DNA from: Diadophis punctatus similis
Taxonomy: Eukaryota > Chordata > Lepidosauria > Squamata > Dipsadidae
DNA: 64,000 bases
NCBI GenBank assembly: GCA_023053685.1
Contig: JALIGW010000002.1
Span: 41,421,220 to 41,485,219 of the forward strand
Reading direction: 5' to 3'
This document shows, piece after piece, positions 24,012 to 35,949 of the stretch (its first letter is position 1; each line of letters begins with the position of its first letter). Position numbers and translations under genes: made by a program. Under the pieces are notes generated by a model that had not been told where the DNA came from, ran no database searches, and was given only the letters and a program-made list of their open reading frames with translations.

Positions 24012-24196
24012 GCAATAGCAATAGCACTTAGACTTATATACCACTTCATAGTGCTTTACAACCCTCTCTAAGCGGTTTACAGAGTTCAGCATTTTGCAAC
24101 CTTGAGCCGGTGAGATTTGAACAGCTGAACTGCAGCTAGCAATCAGCTGAAGTAGCCTGCAGTGCTGCACTCTAACCACTGCGTCACCTCGGCTCT
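24012..24196 (-). mobile_element. Sauria SINE with internal deletion
   Basis: On the minus strand the tRNA-like head (AGAGCCGAGGTGACGCAGTG) and B-box are intact and the tail is present, but the central block between the CTCAAGGTT region and the GCTGAACTC region is missing. The deletion makes this copy about 185 bp instead of about 240 bp. Confidence 0.9.
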
Positions 24197-24286
24197 AAGA
24201 TGGCCAAAAACTGCCCTGTTTGTAAATGTAACAGAAATGAGGACACTATACAGCCCTGTTGCATACTTTTTCTAATTCTAAAACAC

Positions 24287-24810
24287 CAGTGGTGGGTTCC
24301 TACCAGTGCGGCCCACTCTATAGCACCGGTAGCGGCCCGCTGGTGACGTCACAGTACCAGTGCGGTCGGTTGACGGTGCCTGGGTGCCGTCAGTTTTTTG
24401 GAAAAAAAATTATTATTTTTTTAAAATTTTCTTCTGCGCATGCCCAGAAGCCGCGTTTCTGGCATGCTCATGCACTGCCTTCCTCCCCCACAGTGAGTCC
24501 AAGCAGGGGAGGATGGCTGAGGGAGCGTGTGAGATGCTGAAAGAACAGGCGGCAGGAGCTATCTCCATTCCCCTCCCTTCAGCAGTCCGAGGAGCCACAA
24601 ACGCGTGGTGATGATCCTAGGCATTTTCGCACGTTTGAGGCTTCTCAGGCTGCTGAGGGGAGGGGGAATGGGCAGCAGGACCTATCTCAGTTCCCCTCCC
24701 TTCAGCAGTCTGAGAAGCCACGCCCACCCAGTCACATGGCTGACAAGCCACACCCACAAAATAAGCCACGGCCACAGAGTGGTAGTAAAAAAATTAGGAA
24801 CCCGCCCCTG
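24287..24810. mobile_element. hAT element (family A), TSD TAAAACAC
   Basis: Ends CAGTGGTGGGTTCC and GGAACCCGCCCCTG are inverted repeats, flanked by perfect TAAAACAC duplications at 24279-24286 and 24811-24818. The 524-bp interior has no transposase. It includes CACCC-box/GC-rich sequence and a CCCAGTCACATGGC segment near 24728-24741. The frames at 24259-24540, 24360-24611 and 24605-24874 are chance frames in GC-rich DNA. Confidence 0.92.
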
Positions 24811-24818
24811 TAAAACAC

Positions 24819-26141
24819 TATATGTCTTCATAAGTTCTTCTGATAGTGGCTTCTTGGTAGTTGTAGTTTATTAATTGAATCAAACATCCAGGAATGCCCA
24901 TTGCCTTCTACTAATTCCATATTTTTTCTAGATTCAGAGGCTTTGCTACACTTAATTTTATTTTGAAATTCCTGTTTCATGGTCCATCAAACATTTGCAA
25001 TGTGGTCTGAAGTGCTTCATCCTGTCCTAAAATCAGAAAGCTCTTTTCCCCTCACTCGGCCTAGTCATTATTATATGATTCCATAGTAGTTGGAGTAGCC
25101 AAATATGCATAAATATACACATATATAAATATGTTGCTTGTAAATGAATGTCCTTCTAGAACAGTGAAGCTGAAGTAAATAAATGCAAGAGCCATCTGCA
25201 ATATATTTCCACCAGTCCTGTGGTTATTCTTCCATTGCTTGAAATGAAATGAGAGTTATGGGGTTGTTGGTCATTTAAAAGACTTGTGGCTCAATACATC
25301 TTTGGAATAAAAGTACTGAATGGCTTAATTTTTCAAGGTAGCCTCTGAAGGTTGCAGATTATAAGCATTAAACATTTGAATAAAGAAAATGAAATAGGAG
25401 CATGGAGAGAGGAAAAAGCTGTGGCTGACACGATGTATTCATTATCCAGACAACCCGTCACTAAGGGAATTCATTTGCTAAATGGTTGTATGTCACAGAT
25501 AAGAATTATAACATTAATGCAAATGATGACCAAATGTTTTAGTTTTTTTGCTATCCTATAATATTACATTTAAACAAACACCATGTACAACCAATATTAA
25601 AGGTTTCCTTTTATCTTTAACCAAAACATTTTTAAAAAGTGAGTCTACACCTATGGATGTGAAAGCACATAAAATGCAAAGCAAACATTGAGGAAAAGAC
25701 AACCAAAGAAACACAACTGGTTTATTAACAAGAGACATAACCCTACAAACAACATTTGCCTGTGATAAGGAATCTGTTTTAGCAAGCAAAACAGGAAGTT
25801 ACTTGGTAGCAATTGCATGGAATATTAGCAAAGTTCAAAGAGAATTAATGTTCTATTTATTGAAAGACATTTGCGGAGCAGATCTATGAGTGTCGTGCAT
25901 GTGACTAATAGAATGCATATTTCCACAGTTAACACAATGACTACCAATCTCAGAATTGTGTTCAGCTTCTGGATTGTTTGCCATTCAGTAATATTTAAAC
26001 ATAAATGCCCATTCTGTGAACTGGTGCCTCTTAAAAACAAAACAAAACAAAACCAACAACAACCCACCAACAATATTTGCATGCTTACTATGACTTCTAT
26101 GCATGTTTCAGTTTAAGCCTTATTGTGTTGCCTGTTTATAT
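24819..26141. other. Single-copy stretch, nothing recognised
   Basis: No repeat family or coding domain is visible. The frames on both strands between 25352 and 26116 overlap each other and look random. Confidence 0.4.
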
Positions 26142-26149
26142 TGCCACAT

Positions 26150-26301
26150 CAGTAGTGGGTTCTAAAACCCATTGCTACCGGTTTGCACGTGCGCTTGCAT
26201 GCATGCGCAGAAGCGTCCCTGGTGGGTGGGTGGGTGGAACCTCCCACTGCCGCCGCTACCTGTTCGCAGAACCGGGCCAAACCGGGAGCAACCCACCGAT
26301 G
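26150..26301. mobile_element. Short hAT element (family A), TSD TGCCACAT
   Basis: A 152-bp element opens CAGTAGTGGGTTCT and closes GCAACCCACCGATG. Perfect 8-bp repeats TGCCACAT lie at 26142-26149 and 26302-26309. The ACCGGTTTGCACGTGCGC core matches the other family A copies. Confidence 0.9.
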
Positions 26302-26309
26302 TGCCACAT

Positions 26310-27400
26310 ACTATTGAAGCACCCATGAGAGTTTTATTAGATTATGACAGCAACTTCTGAAACCCATACACATTCTGGAAGTGATCTGTTGATTGCCTGA
26401 ATTGACCTAAGTGGTGATAGAGTAAATGTATTGCTATGTCATACACCAGTGTTAATTCTGCTAATGGGTAGCTGTAACAATTTGTAGATCTGGCATTCTC
26501 ATTTTCCCATTTATTATGGGTGACAATAGCATGTCTCTAATAACAAAATGTATAGTTAAGGTTACGATCCTTTCCCAATGGTGCATTAATTGACTAACAC
26601 AGCTTTACAATTGCAGTTATTAAAATACATAAAGTAGAGGTATTTTGTAATGTTCATATGCACACGAACATAACTATCTCTTTATTACTTCCAAATGGTC
26701 TAAACCTATTTTCTGTGTCAATAATCAATTACAATAGTTTGAATCATTCACTCTGGGTTCTTACAATAAAGGGTTATGTGAACTGGGAAATGCTACATAT
26801 CAAGATGCTAGATGCAATGTATCTAGTAGTACACAAAGCCTTATTTTTAAAACGGAAAAACAGCAGTAACACAAACATTTTATTATAGGATTTAAGCAAA
26901 AAAATAAAAATAAGAGATAGAATGTATTTAACAGAGAGGTAAAATAGGAGGAAGCAAAGAAACATTTAAGAACATAACACCATAAACTTACGTAGAGTAA
27001 TCACTTCCTCACGCAGGAATCTATGTTAAAGCTTCTCTGATAAATGGCATTTAGCAACCATTTTAAAATCTCCAGTGAAGCTTACCACCCCTCTCAGCAA
27101 TTTATTCCATTGTCACTGCATTTTTCTTAATGGTTAACCATAATCTGATTTTTTGACTGTTAAGACTAATATTGCATATACATTAATACAATCTAAAAAT
27201 ATATTTGCCTTTTTAGCAGCCCTGTCATAGTATTGACTTAAATTCAGCTTTTGATCAGTTATAGTTTCAAGATCTTTTTCACACATCCTGTTATCAAAGC
27301 AGGTCATTACTTGAGGATATTCCTAATCTTATGTTTGTATATTTGATTTCTTTTCCCTAAGTGAAGTTACATGGAACACTATTAAATTTCATTCTATAAC
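26310..27400. other. Single-copy AT-rich stretch, nothing recognised
   Basis: No supported feature. The frames at 26658-26888 and 26774-26965 lie on opposite strands with no domain. Confidence 0.4.
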
Positions 27401-27408
27401 CTTTAGCC

Positions 27409-27633
27409 AAGTGGTGAAATCTAAAAATTTTCCCTACCGGTTCTGTGGGCGTGGCTTATTTTGTGGACGTAGCTTAGAGGTCAGGTGGGCATGGCTTCAG
27501 GTGGGCGTGACTCGGTGATCATGTGACCAGGTAGGTGTGGCCAACTTGTAAAATGTTCACAACGCTCTTAACTTAACAACGCTCTTGCTTAGCAAAGCAA
27601 CCAAAATTTTGGGCTCAATTGTGGTCATAAGTT

Positions 27634-27705
<72 letters not shown>

Positions 27706-28498
27706 TCCTTCCTTCCTTCTTTCTTTTCTTTTCTTTCTTTTCCCCTCCCTTCCTTCCTCTGTCCCTCTCTCTCCTTTCTACCTTCTTTCTTTTTTCTCTT
27801 TCTCGTTTTCTTTCTGTCCCTTTCCCTTTCCTCCTTCCCTCCCTTCCCTTTCTCTTTTTGTTCTCTTTTTCCTCCTTTACCCCTTCCTTCCTTCCTTCCT
27901 TTTTTCTTTTCCACTCCCTCCCTCCCTCCTTCGTCTCTACTTTAGCTCTTTCCTTCTGGCTGGGGGGAATCCTACGCCATTGACATGTGTCTCTATCTTC
28001 AGATAATCACTCCATTGGGAACTGGAGTGCGGGCAGGCGGGCGATGCCTTTTCATTCCCTCTGAAAGGCCCTATCTTAAATAGAACCTGGGGTGCAGGAT
28101 CTCGGCCCAACCCAGCGTTGTTGGGGGGGGGGTTCAGCCACTGCCAGCTCGAGGTCCTTGTTCCTAGTTTGGGGCCCCGAGACCCCAGGACGTGATCTTT
28201 TCTCCACGGGCCATGGGGAATGGAATGGGAAAGGAAGGCTGGGATGGTGGGGGGGATAGCTAGGTGGGCCGCGACTTTGCAGGCTTACCTGGCAGGCAGA
28301 TCAGGGGTGCAGTGCTTCAGGCAGGCAGGCTGCAGAGCAGAGACTGGGCAGGGAAGGACGAGCGGGTGAGCGAGCGGTGACTGGGGGACAGGTTCGGGGG
28401 TGTGGCCAGCCAGCTGTTGCTACCGGTTCTCTGAACCATGGGCGGCCGCTGCTACTGGTACACCTGAACCGGTCCAAACCAGTAGCACTTCACTCCTG
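27409..28498. mobile_element. Enlarged hAT element (family A), 1,090 bp, TSD CTTTAGCC
   Basis: The ends AAGTGGTGAAAT and TAGCACTTCACTCCTG are degenerate versions of the family A termini. Perfect 8-bp duplications CTTTAGCC lie at 27401-27408 and 28499-28506. The interior includes a CTTT tract at 27632-27709 and a GC-rich stretch at about 28000-28480, none of it coding for transposase. The copy is several times longer than its relatives, through microsatellite growth and unique filler. Confidence 0.85.
27632..27950. repeat. (CTTT)n and degenerate polypyrimidine tract
   Basis: A pure TTTC run of about 78 bp grades into mixed CTTT/CCTT/CCCT pyrimidine sequence. The plus- and minus-strand frames of 132 and 99 codons across it are repeat artefacts. 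Confidence 0.95.
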
Positions 28499-28506
28499 CT
28501 TTAGCC

Positions 28507-30113
28507 ACTTTTTAAAAAACCTGTTAAGATAATTTGGACTTTTTTTGTCTTTTAGGGAGAGAAAGTCTCACTAAAGTTCTAATAACAGCACAAGCTAAAG
28601 AGGCAGAGAAGAAAGAGGGGGAAAAACAGAAAAATCTTGTTACATATTTATTTTTCATCCTGACCTGTTTGGCATAGGAAGCCTCCTTGAAAAAAATAAG
28701 TAGGTATAAGTAGACAAAGATAAAGCTTAGAAGGAAAGTTTTGAAATCAAAGAGAGGAGTATATATAGGAAAGAACGCACACTAGACTGGTTTAGAGGAA
28801 CCATTGCTGAAGATGAAGAAAAATAGGTAAAAATAGGGAAGAAAAAAAACTATTTTTGCTTATGAAGGCAGGCATGCTGTACAGGTATAGAGGATATCAA
28901 AGCCAAGAGGAAAGGTTAGGAGAGGTGTAACCTTTTGGATAAGTTTTATTGCCTGGGATTACAGCAGCAGTAGAGAAATACTGTAGATCATGTTTTGAAG
29001 GCTAATTTCCTGACCATTTTGGCTTTATCAAATGAATTTAAAGACAAAACTGCATTTATTATACCACAAGGAATTAAACTGGATGCAAAGCGTTCAGATT
29101 ACCCTACAAACACTATTGTCTATATAAACAAACTTTTGGTAGAAGGATGGGCTGTACGTATTTCTATGAATGTTCAATATATTTTGTAGTGAACTATCTT
29201 ATTTGCATTGCTCAAAGAATTAGGTAAGTTGGACTTGACTTTCTTCCATTTTCTCGTCTGCTCAAATGTGACTACAGATACACAAACACTCTTTCTGGAG
29301 AGAAAATGAAGAGCAAAGGTGTATTAAATTTCTTGCTTTATTTTTTTCGAAGCTAATATAGCCTGCAAATCGATGAATTGGTCCATACCAGTACTATTTT
29401 TTAAAATTACCTTAACTTGGAAACTTGTATCCAATTTAGTGTCAGACAAAATGCCATGAAACAAACAAATAAAAATTATATGACCTATACATTTTATTCC
29501 TCTCAACTGTGTCAAAGGCATATGTTGAATGCTATATATTACAATACGCTCAACTATATTAATGCCTCTTTTCTGTTCTCTTTAATGCTCTGTGTAAAAT
29601 ACCATCAGCTACATCAATACTCCATTCTGTTGCTTAAGATTAACAGGAGCCTGCTCTAATGAGCTGTGGTCTGTGTTTTAAAATCCCTCAAACAACGCAA
29701 TGATCATTAGCTGATTGAGCTCCCATGTAGATTGCTCCTCATGCAGCAGCATTGCCATAAGTTAAAACAAAAACTATAAGGGTAGTTGTCTTTATAAGCA
29801 AGCTATAGTTAGATTAAAGAAAACAAACAAACAAACAAACAAACAGAACATCCCCCTGAAATTTCTAAATCTATAGCTGAGATTCTAAAATCCAGATTTA
29901 GAATCGAGACTTGGAGTTAAATGGATAGGTGGGTGTTGTAGTCTGTTTCTAAGTTATTATTTAAGCAGAAACTCAACTGGAGTTTGCCAAAGGTCTGTGG
30001 AGATTCTCAGTGATCTAGGTCATGATTGTCCCATAATTGAAGAGGTTTCACTTCTCATCCAAGAAGCTTCATGAGCAGCTATGAAGTAATTTTTTAAAAT
30101 AAAAATAAATGTA
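28507..30113. other. Single-copy AT-rich stretch with a short (AAAC)n
   Basis: Unique sequence, apart from an (AAAC)6 run at 29820-29844. No coding or RNA feature is supported. Confidence 0.4.
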
Positions 30114-30115
30114 TA

Positions 30116-30604
30116 CCGTATTTTTTCGGGGTATAAGACGCACCTTTCCCCCCCCAAAAGAGGCTGAAAATTTGGGTATGTCTTATACTTCGAATGTAGC
30201 TTTTTTGAAGCTTTTTTTTACAGCCCTAATGAGGTGCTAATGATCTTCCCAGCTCTTCCCAGCTTGCAGGCTTGTTTTCATTGCTACTCCCTCTGAAAAA
30301 GGTTTTTTCAGCCCTAACAAGGTGCTAACGATCTTCCTGGCTTGCAGGATTTTTTCATTGCTACTTCCTCTGAAGAAGTTTTTTTTTCCAGCCCTAAGTC
30401 TTTGCAGGCTTGTTTTCATTGCCACTCCCTCCAAAGAAGGTTTTTTCCAACCCCAACCAGCAGATAAAATAATGTGCTGAAGCTGACCAGACTAAGGACA
30501 CTAGCCAGATGAATACCTGGTAGGTAGATTTTCCCCCTATTTTCCTCCCCCAAAACTAAGGTGCGTCTTATACTCCGGTGCATCTTATACTCCAAAAAAT
30601 ATGG
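30116..30604. mobile_element. TA-flanked inverted-repeat DNA transposon, short copy
   Basis: Ends CCGTATTTTTTCGGGGTATA and TTATACTCCAAAAAATATGG form an inverted repeat, with TA on both sides (30114-30115 and 30605-30606). This target pattern fits the Tc1/mariner superfamily, though I do not recognise the family with certainty. The interior has no transposase. It holds about three decayed copies of an 80-90 bp unit containing TTTTCATTGCTACT. The same ends bound the longer copy at 32271-33247. Confidence 0.8.
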
Positions 30605-30606
30605 TA

Positions 30607-31253
30607 TTCTTTGCAGAACATTTTGGTAATGCAGCTTTCCTTTATAGGATCCTTGGTGCTCTCTGAGTTTGATTGTTACACTGATGATGTTACCTAGTTT
30701 GGTAATGAAATGTCTGCAAGAAAACAACCAAGATCAGAGAGCACCAAGGACCCCAGAAGTTCACCCCTGCACTACAAACATTCCAATCAATACCACAGCT
30801 TTCCTCAATGGACAGCTGCTAATGTAACTTTAACCAACTTATCTTTCTTTTTCATAAATATGATTTTATAAAAATAATCAAACATCCAATGTGTGCTTTT
30901 CTTTATAGGAAAATAGAGAAAGACAAAGTGTCATAGCAGTTAGGATATTGGATTACCTTCAGGAAAACCCTGATTCAAATAAGTCTTTTTTAAACTTAGC
31001 AATTGGAATAAAATTGAAAATTTATTCCTCCTAAATAAATCAATATACTATACTACCTTTTACAAAAAGAATGGAAGCTTGGGGAGTCAGAATAGAAATC
31101 TTTGGCATATTTCATTCATGGTTTTCCTGTTTTGAATTTTACAGTATAGAATAAAAAGAAAATCTTTCTCTCGGTTGAATTTAAAACTCTTTAAATGATA
31201 AAATAATTCCTTTTAAAATATATTTGATTGTAAAAATGTTTTTTTAAAATTCT
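30607..31253. other. Mostly single-copy, with a possible SINE head
   Basis: At 30912-30986 a tRNA-like segment (AAAGTGTCATAGCAGTTAGG, then GATTCAAAT) may be a decayed tRNA-derived SINE head. The rest is AT-rich with no feature. Confidence 0.35.
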
Positions 31254-31412
31254 GAGTAATTCTTGGAGACTGCCTGCACCAATCTCTACAATTTTCTTGG
31301 CAGGGTTTCAGAAATGGTTTGCCATTGCCTCCTTTCTAAAGCTGAGAGAGAGTGACTGGTGCAAAATTATCCAGCTGGTTTTGTAACCACTACATCAAAC
31401 TGGTTCTCACAT
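31254..31412 (-). mobile_element. tRNA-derived CORE-like SINE with internal deletion
   Basis: The 3' part (CAGAAATGGTTTGCCATTGC) and centre (GAGAGAGTGACTGG) are present. The region just inside the tRNA-like head is deleted, so the sequence jumps from the CCAGCTGG block to AACCACTACATCAAACTGG. It is the same family as 14139-14354. Confidence 0.7.
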
Positions 31413-32268
31413 AAAAATGTTATAAAACACTATTTGTTTTTATATGCAACTTACCACATGGCTTTCCTTATTTCTTATAAATATATGAATAACTGAATAG
31501 CCATTCTTTTGTTTACATTATATTTATTTATCGAGAATCATTTCATTCCATTCTCTCACATTTATGTTTTATAATATTTTGAATGTGAATACAATAGCTG
31601 TCTCAAAACATTAAAAGGGCTGTTTTTTGTTTTGAAAGACTATGCATTACACTGCAACAGAAAAGTTTGTTCTTCTGTAGTCAACTTTCATTTCTAAAGT
31701 ATCTCAGCAATCACATTTTCATTTCAATTTCTTGTCAAAATAGCTGTACGATTACTTAGTCAAGCATAATTTCAGTCGTCTTATTGCATCTTTTAGCCCT
31801 CTTCACTTGAGCTTGTTCAATCAGATCTGGTGCCTACAGTGCCTATTGTACCTCAATTTTACCATCAGAAATCAGAAAATTATCAGACATGATGACAAGT
31901 AGTTCGAGCCTCACTTGCTGTTTGATTAGTTGGGCACAGTGCTTCCAGAATATCCTCCCATGAACTATCAAACATGCTGTCAGATCATTGCACTTAACAT
32001 ACCAAATAGTTGGTGAAGGATTATTAAAACCATTGGACAGTCAAGGGCCACTCCATCAGCCCTCAAACTCTTCTGGCACAGCAAAATGAAAAGTTGACCT
32101 CAAATCTATGTAAGTATATATTATTTATGGAATACTAAAAAAAAAGTTAAATCTCTATGTTCTTTGATGGAATTTATGCTCTGCTTTTCAACATCTAGGT
32201 ATACAAAACACAGGAAGGATTTATGGGAATTTGTTAATACTTCAGTCATCAGGCACCAACAAACATAT
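31413..32268. other. Single-copy AT-rich stretch, nothing recognised
   Basis: No supported feature. Confidence 0.4.
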
Positions 32269-32270
32269 TA

Positions 32271-33247
32271 CCGTATTTTTCGGAGTATAAGACACACCTT
32301 TTTACCCTCAAAAAGAGGGTGAAAATGTGGGTGTGTCTTATACACCAAATGTAGCCCCACCCAGCCACCCCCACCCTTTGGCCTCTGCCTGCCAGAAATT
32401 TACCTCTTTGCAGCAAACAGGGCAAAGCCTGATTAACACAAGAAGAGATTATCTGCCTCCCGACCTACAGCTGACTGAGGCTTGCAAGCCACGTGGTAAA
32501 ATGAATCTAACTACGGTGGCTGTAATGAGACAAATTGCTGGGAGATAAACTGCTGGCAATGTTAGACTGCTGAAATTGCAAGGAGATAAGCTATAGCTGC
32601 TGTGACCTAGAGGTAGAGCTCTTGCCTCACAATCAGGAGGTTGTGAGTTCTATCCTAGGTAGAGGCAGATTCTGTTAATATATTATTTTGTTAAATGTTT
32701 GTAGAGTGTTCAAATTATTAGACTTATTTTTTAAAGACTGCTTTATTATTGTTCTAGACAACTTAACAAAATGAAGAAGCTTTTTAAAATAAATGCTTGC
32801 TCTGAAGAGGCCCAGTGCTATTGTATCTTCTTTTAAATAGCAGAGAATACTTCCAGAAAGCCACATCAATTTTAAAGATCTGTAAAAGTATAATCTGAAA
32901 TGTCCTGTTTTAGTATTAAGTATTAGTATTAAAATAAGGCAGCTGACTTAGTCATGTTTGGAGTAGATCTATTTAAATAATTGGGAGGAGTTAGTGTGAT
33001 TACATTTAAGAAAACTTTCTGGGATTAATATACTGCCATAATGTACATTTCTCCAATTTTTTGCTATTTCTATGGGTCAGGCACACTTGCACAGAAATAC
33101 ACAGTAAACAGTGTATATCATCTGTACAGTTTGCTGTTTGCTGTTTGGCAAATTGCTGGGAGGCAGAGGCCTTTTTTCCTTGTTTTCCTGTTCCAAAACT
33201 AAGGTGTGTCTTATACTGCGGTGCGTCTTATACTCCAAAAAATACGG
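32271..33247. mobile_element. TA-flanked inverted-repeat DNA transposon, long copy
   Basis: Ends CCGTATTTTTCGGAGTATAA and TTATACTCCAAAAAATACGG are inverted, with TA at 32269-32270 and 33248-33249. At 977 bp it is twice the length of the copy at 30116-30604, and only the terminal regions match. The interior contains a tRNA-like SINE segment at 32600-32672. No transposase is encoded; the 144-codon frame starting at 33061 runs out of the right end into flanking DNA and is not a gene. Confidence 0.8.
32600..32680 (+). mobile_element. tRNA-derived SINE segment inside the TA-flanked transposon
   Basis: The segment has an A-box-like TGACCTAGAGGTAGAGC and a B-box-like TGAGTTCTATCCT at tRNA spacing. 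Its centre GCTCTTGCCTCACAATCAGG resembles the SINE split by CR1 at 35928-37975. The acceptor arms do not pair, so it is not a working tRNA gene. Confidence 0.6.
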
Positions 33248-33249
33248 TA

Positions 33250-34509
33250 GTTACATTACTTACATCCTGGATTGTGTATGACTACTGTAAATCTGGTGGA
33301 TGTTTGCACATGTTTAGTGAGAAATGGGCAACCGGTTTTATGCAGCAAAAGCCAATAGTATTTTCATTTCCAATTATTTTCCAAAATTTATTTATTTATC
33401 AAATTTGTACAGCCATGCATCTCACAGAAAGCATTTATGGGTGGCACACAACAATCAAAGCAAGTGGGTTGAAAAGTCAGACTGATTTATCTTGAGAGAA
33501 TAAATATTTTAAAAATGTCCCAAAGAGTGTTCAAAAATTCAGCTACACCTTTTCCCCTTCTGCTGGCATTTCCATGTCACTGTTCTTACATTCTTTGAAG
33601 CATCCCCGTCACCTCCCTAAAATATCACAGCTTCCAACCAGTGAAAAGTTGCCCAATCCTGACAAATATGCATAATGCATATACAAAAAAAAAGTTATAT
33701 GACTAAAATGAAATGTGTATAGGGCATGAATGAATTCATCTATCAAAAATGATAAATGCATCATTTATTAAGATGAACTATTTTGCATGCTGTAATCAAA
33801 TATAATAAATATAACTGTGATTTCTAGAAACTCTCTTTCTGTAACTGCACATTTGTTGGCCTTTCATAATTCAGGAAGATCATCAAATGTTTGCACTGTG
33901 ACATAGTCAATGTAAGTGATCTTATTATGGCCAAAGTCACAGACTCTTTGGAGAACAGTTTGTTTCTGTTTAAGAACATCTAATTGTTTGCCTCCGAAAA
34001 TCCTCTCAAGATATGAATGCTTTAGTATGTGTCATTGTGGCCATTCAAGCAAAGAATCATCTCAGATTCACACTGTTTTCCTCTAGCTGTAAAGTCTGGG
34101 TTGCAAAAGATGTTGTGCAAATGAATAAAGAAAGAAGAAGCAAGGAGACTTTTCAATTACCAGGCTTCGGCAAAGTCGTCCCCCCCCCCCCACACACGCT
34201 AATAAACTTTTAGAAGAATGGAACCTAAGACAGCAGTTCCTAACATTAAACCACAGCAGAACTAGGCAGTATATTTTTTGCTTGATTTCCTGGGATTTGC
34301 CCTACTATCAGAAATGCATAGGGACCGAAGTCCTCAAAATCAAGAAGTCATAAGACTATCATCCCTTTAACCATATGACTTAAAACTTAGCATACTGATT
34401 ATTTATTTTGTTGAGTAAATCTGGCTTCCATCTCATAGCAACACAGGATAATGCCTGATCAGATAATAGGCTCAAGTGCTATTTCCTTCAAGGAAGTAGG
34501 TCTTAAGGA

Positions 34510-34511
<2 letters not shown>
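33250..34511. other. Mostly single-copy; CR1 tip at 33371-33495
   Basis: Around 33371-33495 a TTTATTTATTTATCAAATTTG run followed by TGGGTGGCACACAACAATC looks like a minus-strand CR1 3' tip. A C-run and CA-run lie at 34181-34197. Nothing else is supported. Confidence 0.4.
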
Positions 34512-34555
<44 letters not shown>

Positions 34556-34568
34556 CGACGATGATGAT
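34512..34568. repeat. (GAT)n microsatellite
   Basis: About nineteen GAT/ATG units with two GAC interruptions, adjoining a minus-strand CR1-type fragment. It may have grown from that element's tail. Confidence 0.93.
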
Positions 34569-34870
34569 TTAAATGTACACATGAACCCCCAACTCATGTA
34601 CATGACTCTGGATTGCTAACAAATAAAAATAGAATAAAAATAAGCAACATTATAAATAACGTAAAATAGCCACTGAACAACAGCACTAACAATTGTCCCA
34701 AATAAATATAGCCAAGAAGTGGACCAAAACACATTATCAGAGCTTCAGGCTTGATGGCTAAACCAGGTCTTTAAGGCCTTAACCAAAGCTAGCAGGATTG
34801 GGGCAAGTTTGATGTCTGAAGGGTTGATGTTCCAGAGGACAGTATGTGCAAAATTGTTGGGATATTATGA
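34569..34870 (-). mobile_element. CR1-type LINE 3' fragment, decayed
   Basis: Read on the plus strand, TGGCTAAACCAGGTCTTTAA, AGCAGGATTGGGGCAAGTTTG and GATGTTCCAGAGGA correspond to the antisense of a CR1 ORF2 C-terminus and 3' UTR. The order matches the clearer copies at 61866-62296 and 36163-36300. Many substitutions indicate age. Confidence 0.6.
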
Positions 34871-35920
<1,050 letters not shown>

Positions 35921-35949
35921 GGAGGAGAGCCTGTGGCTTAGAGGTTAAA

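Noticed and set aside
27585..27983. A 132-codon Phe/Leu/Ser-rich frame and a 99-codon Lys/Glu-rich frame
   Set aside because: These are the two strands of a CTTT/pyrimidine tract inside a hAT element.
32600..32672. Possible tRNA gene
   Set aside because: A- and B-box-like motifs are present but the acceptor and anticodon arms do not pair. It fits a tRNA-derived SINE better.
33061..33495. A 144-codon frame resembling a possible host gene
   Set aside because: It runs out of the end of a TA-flanked transposon into a CR1 tip. It has no domain and no splice context.
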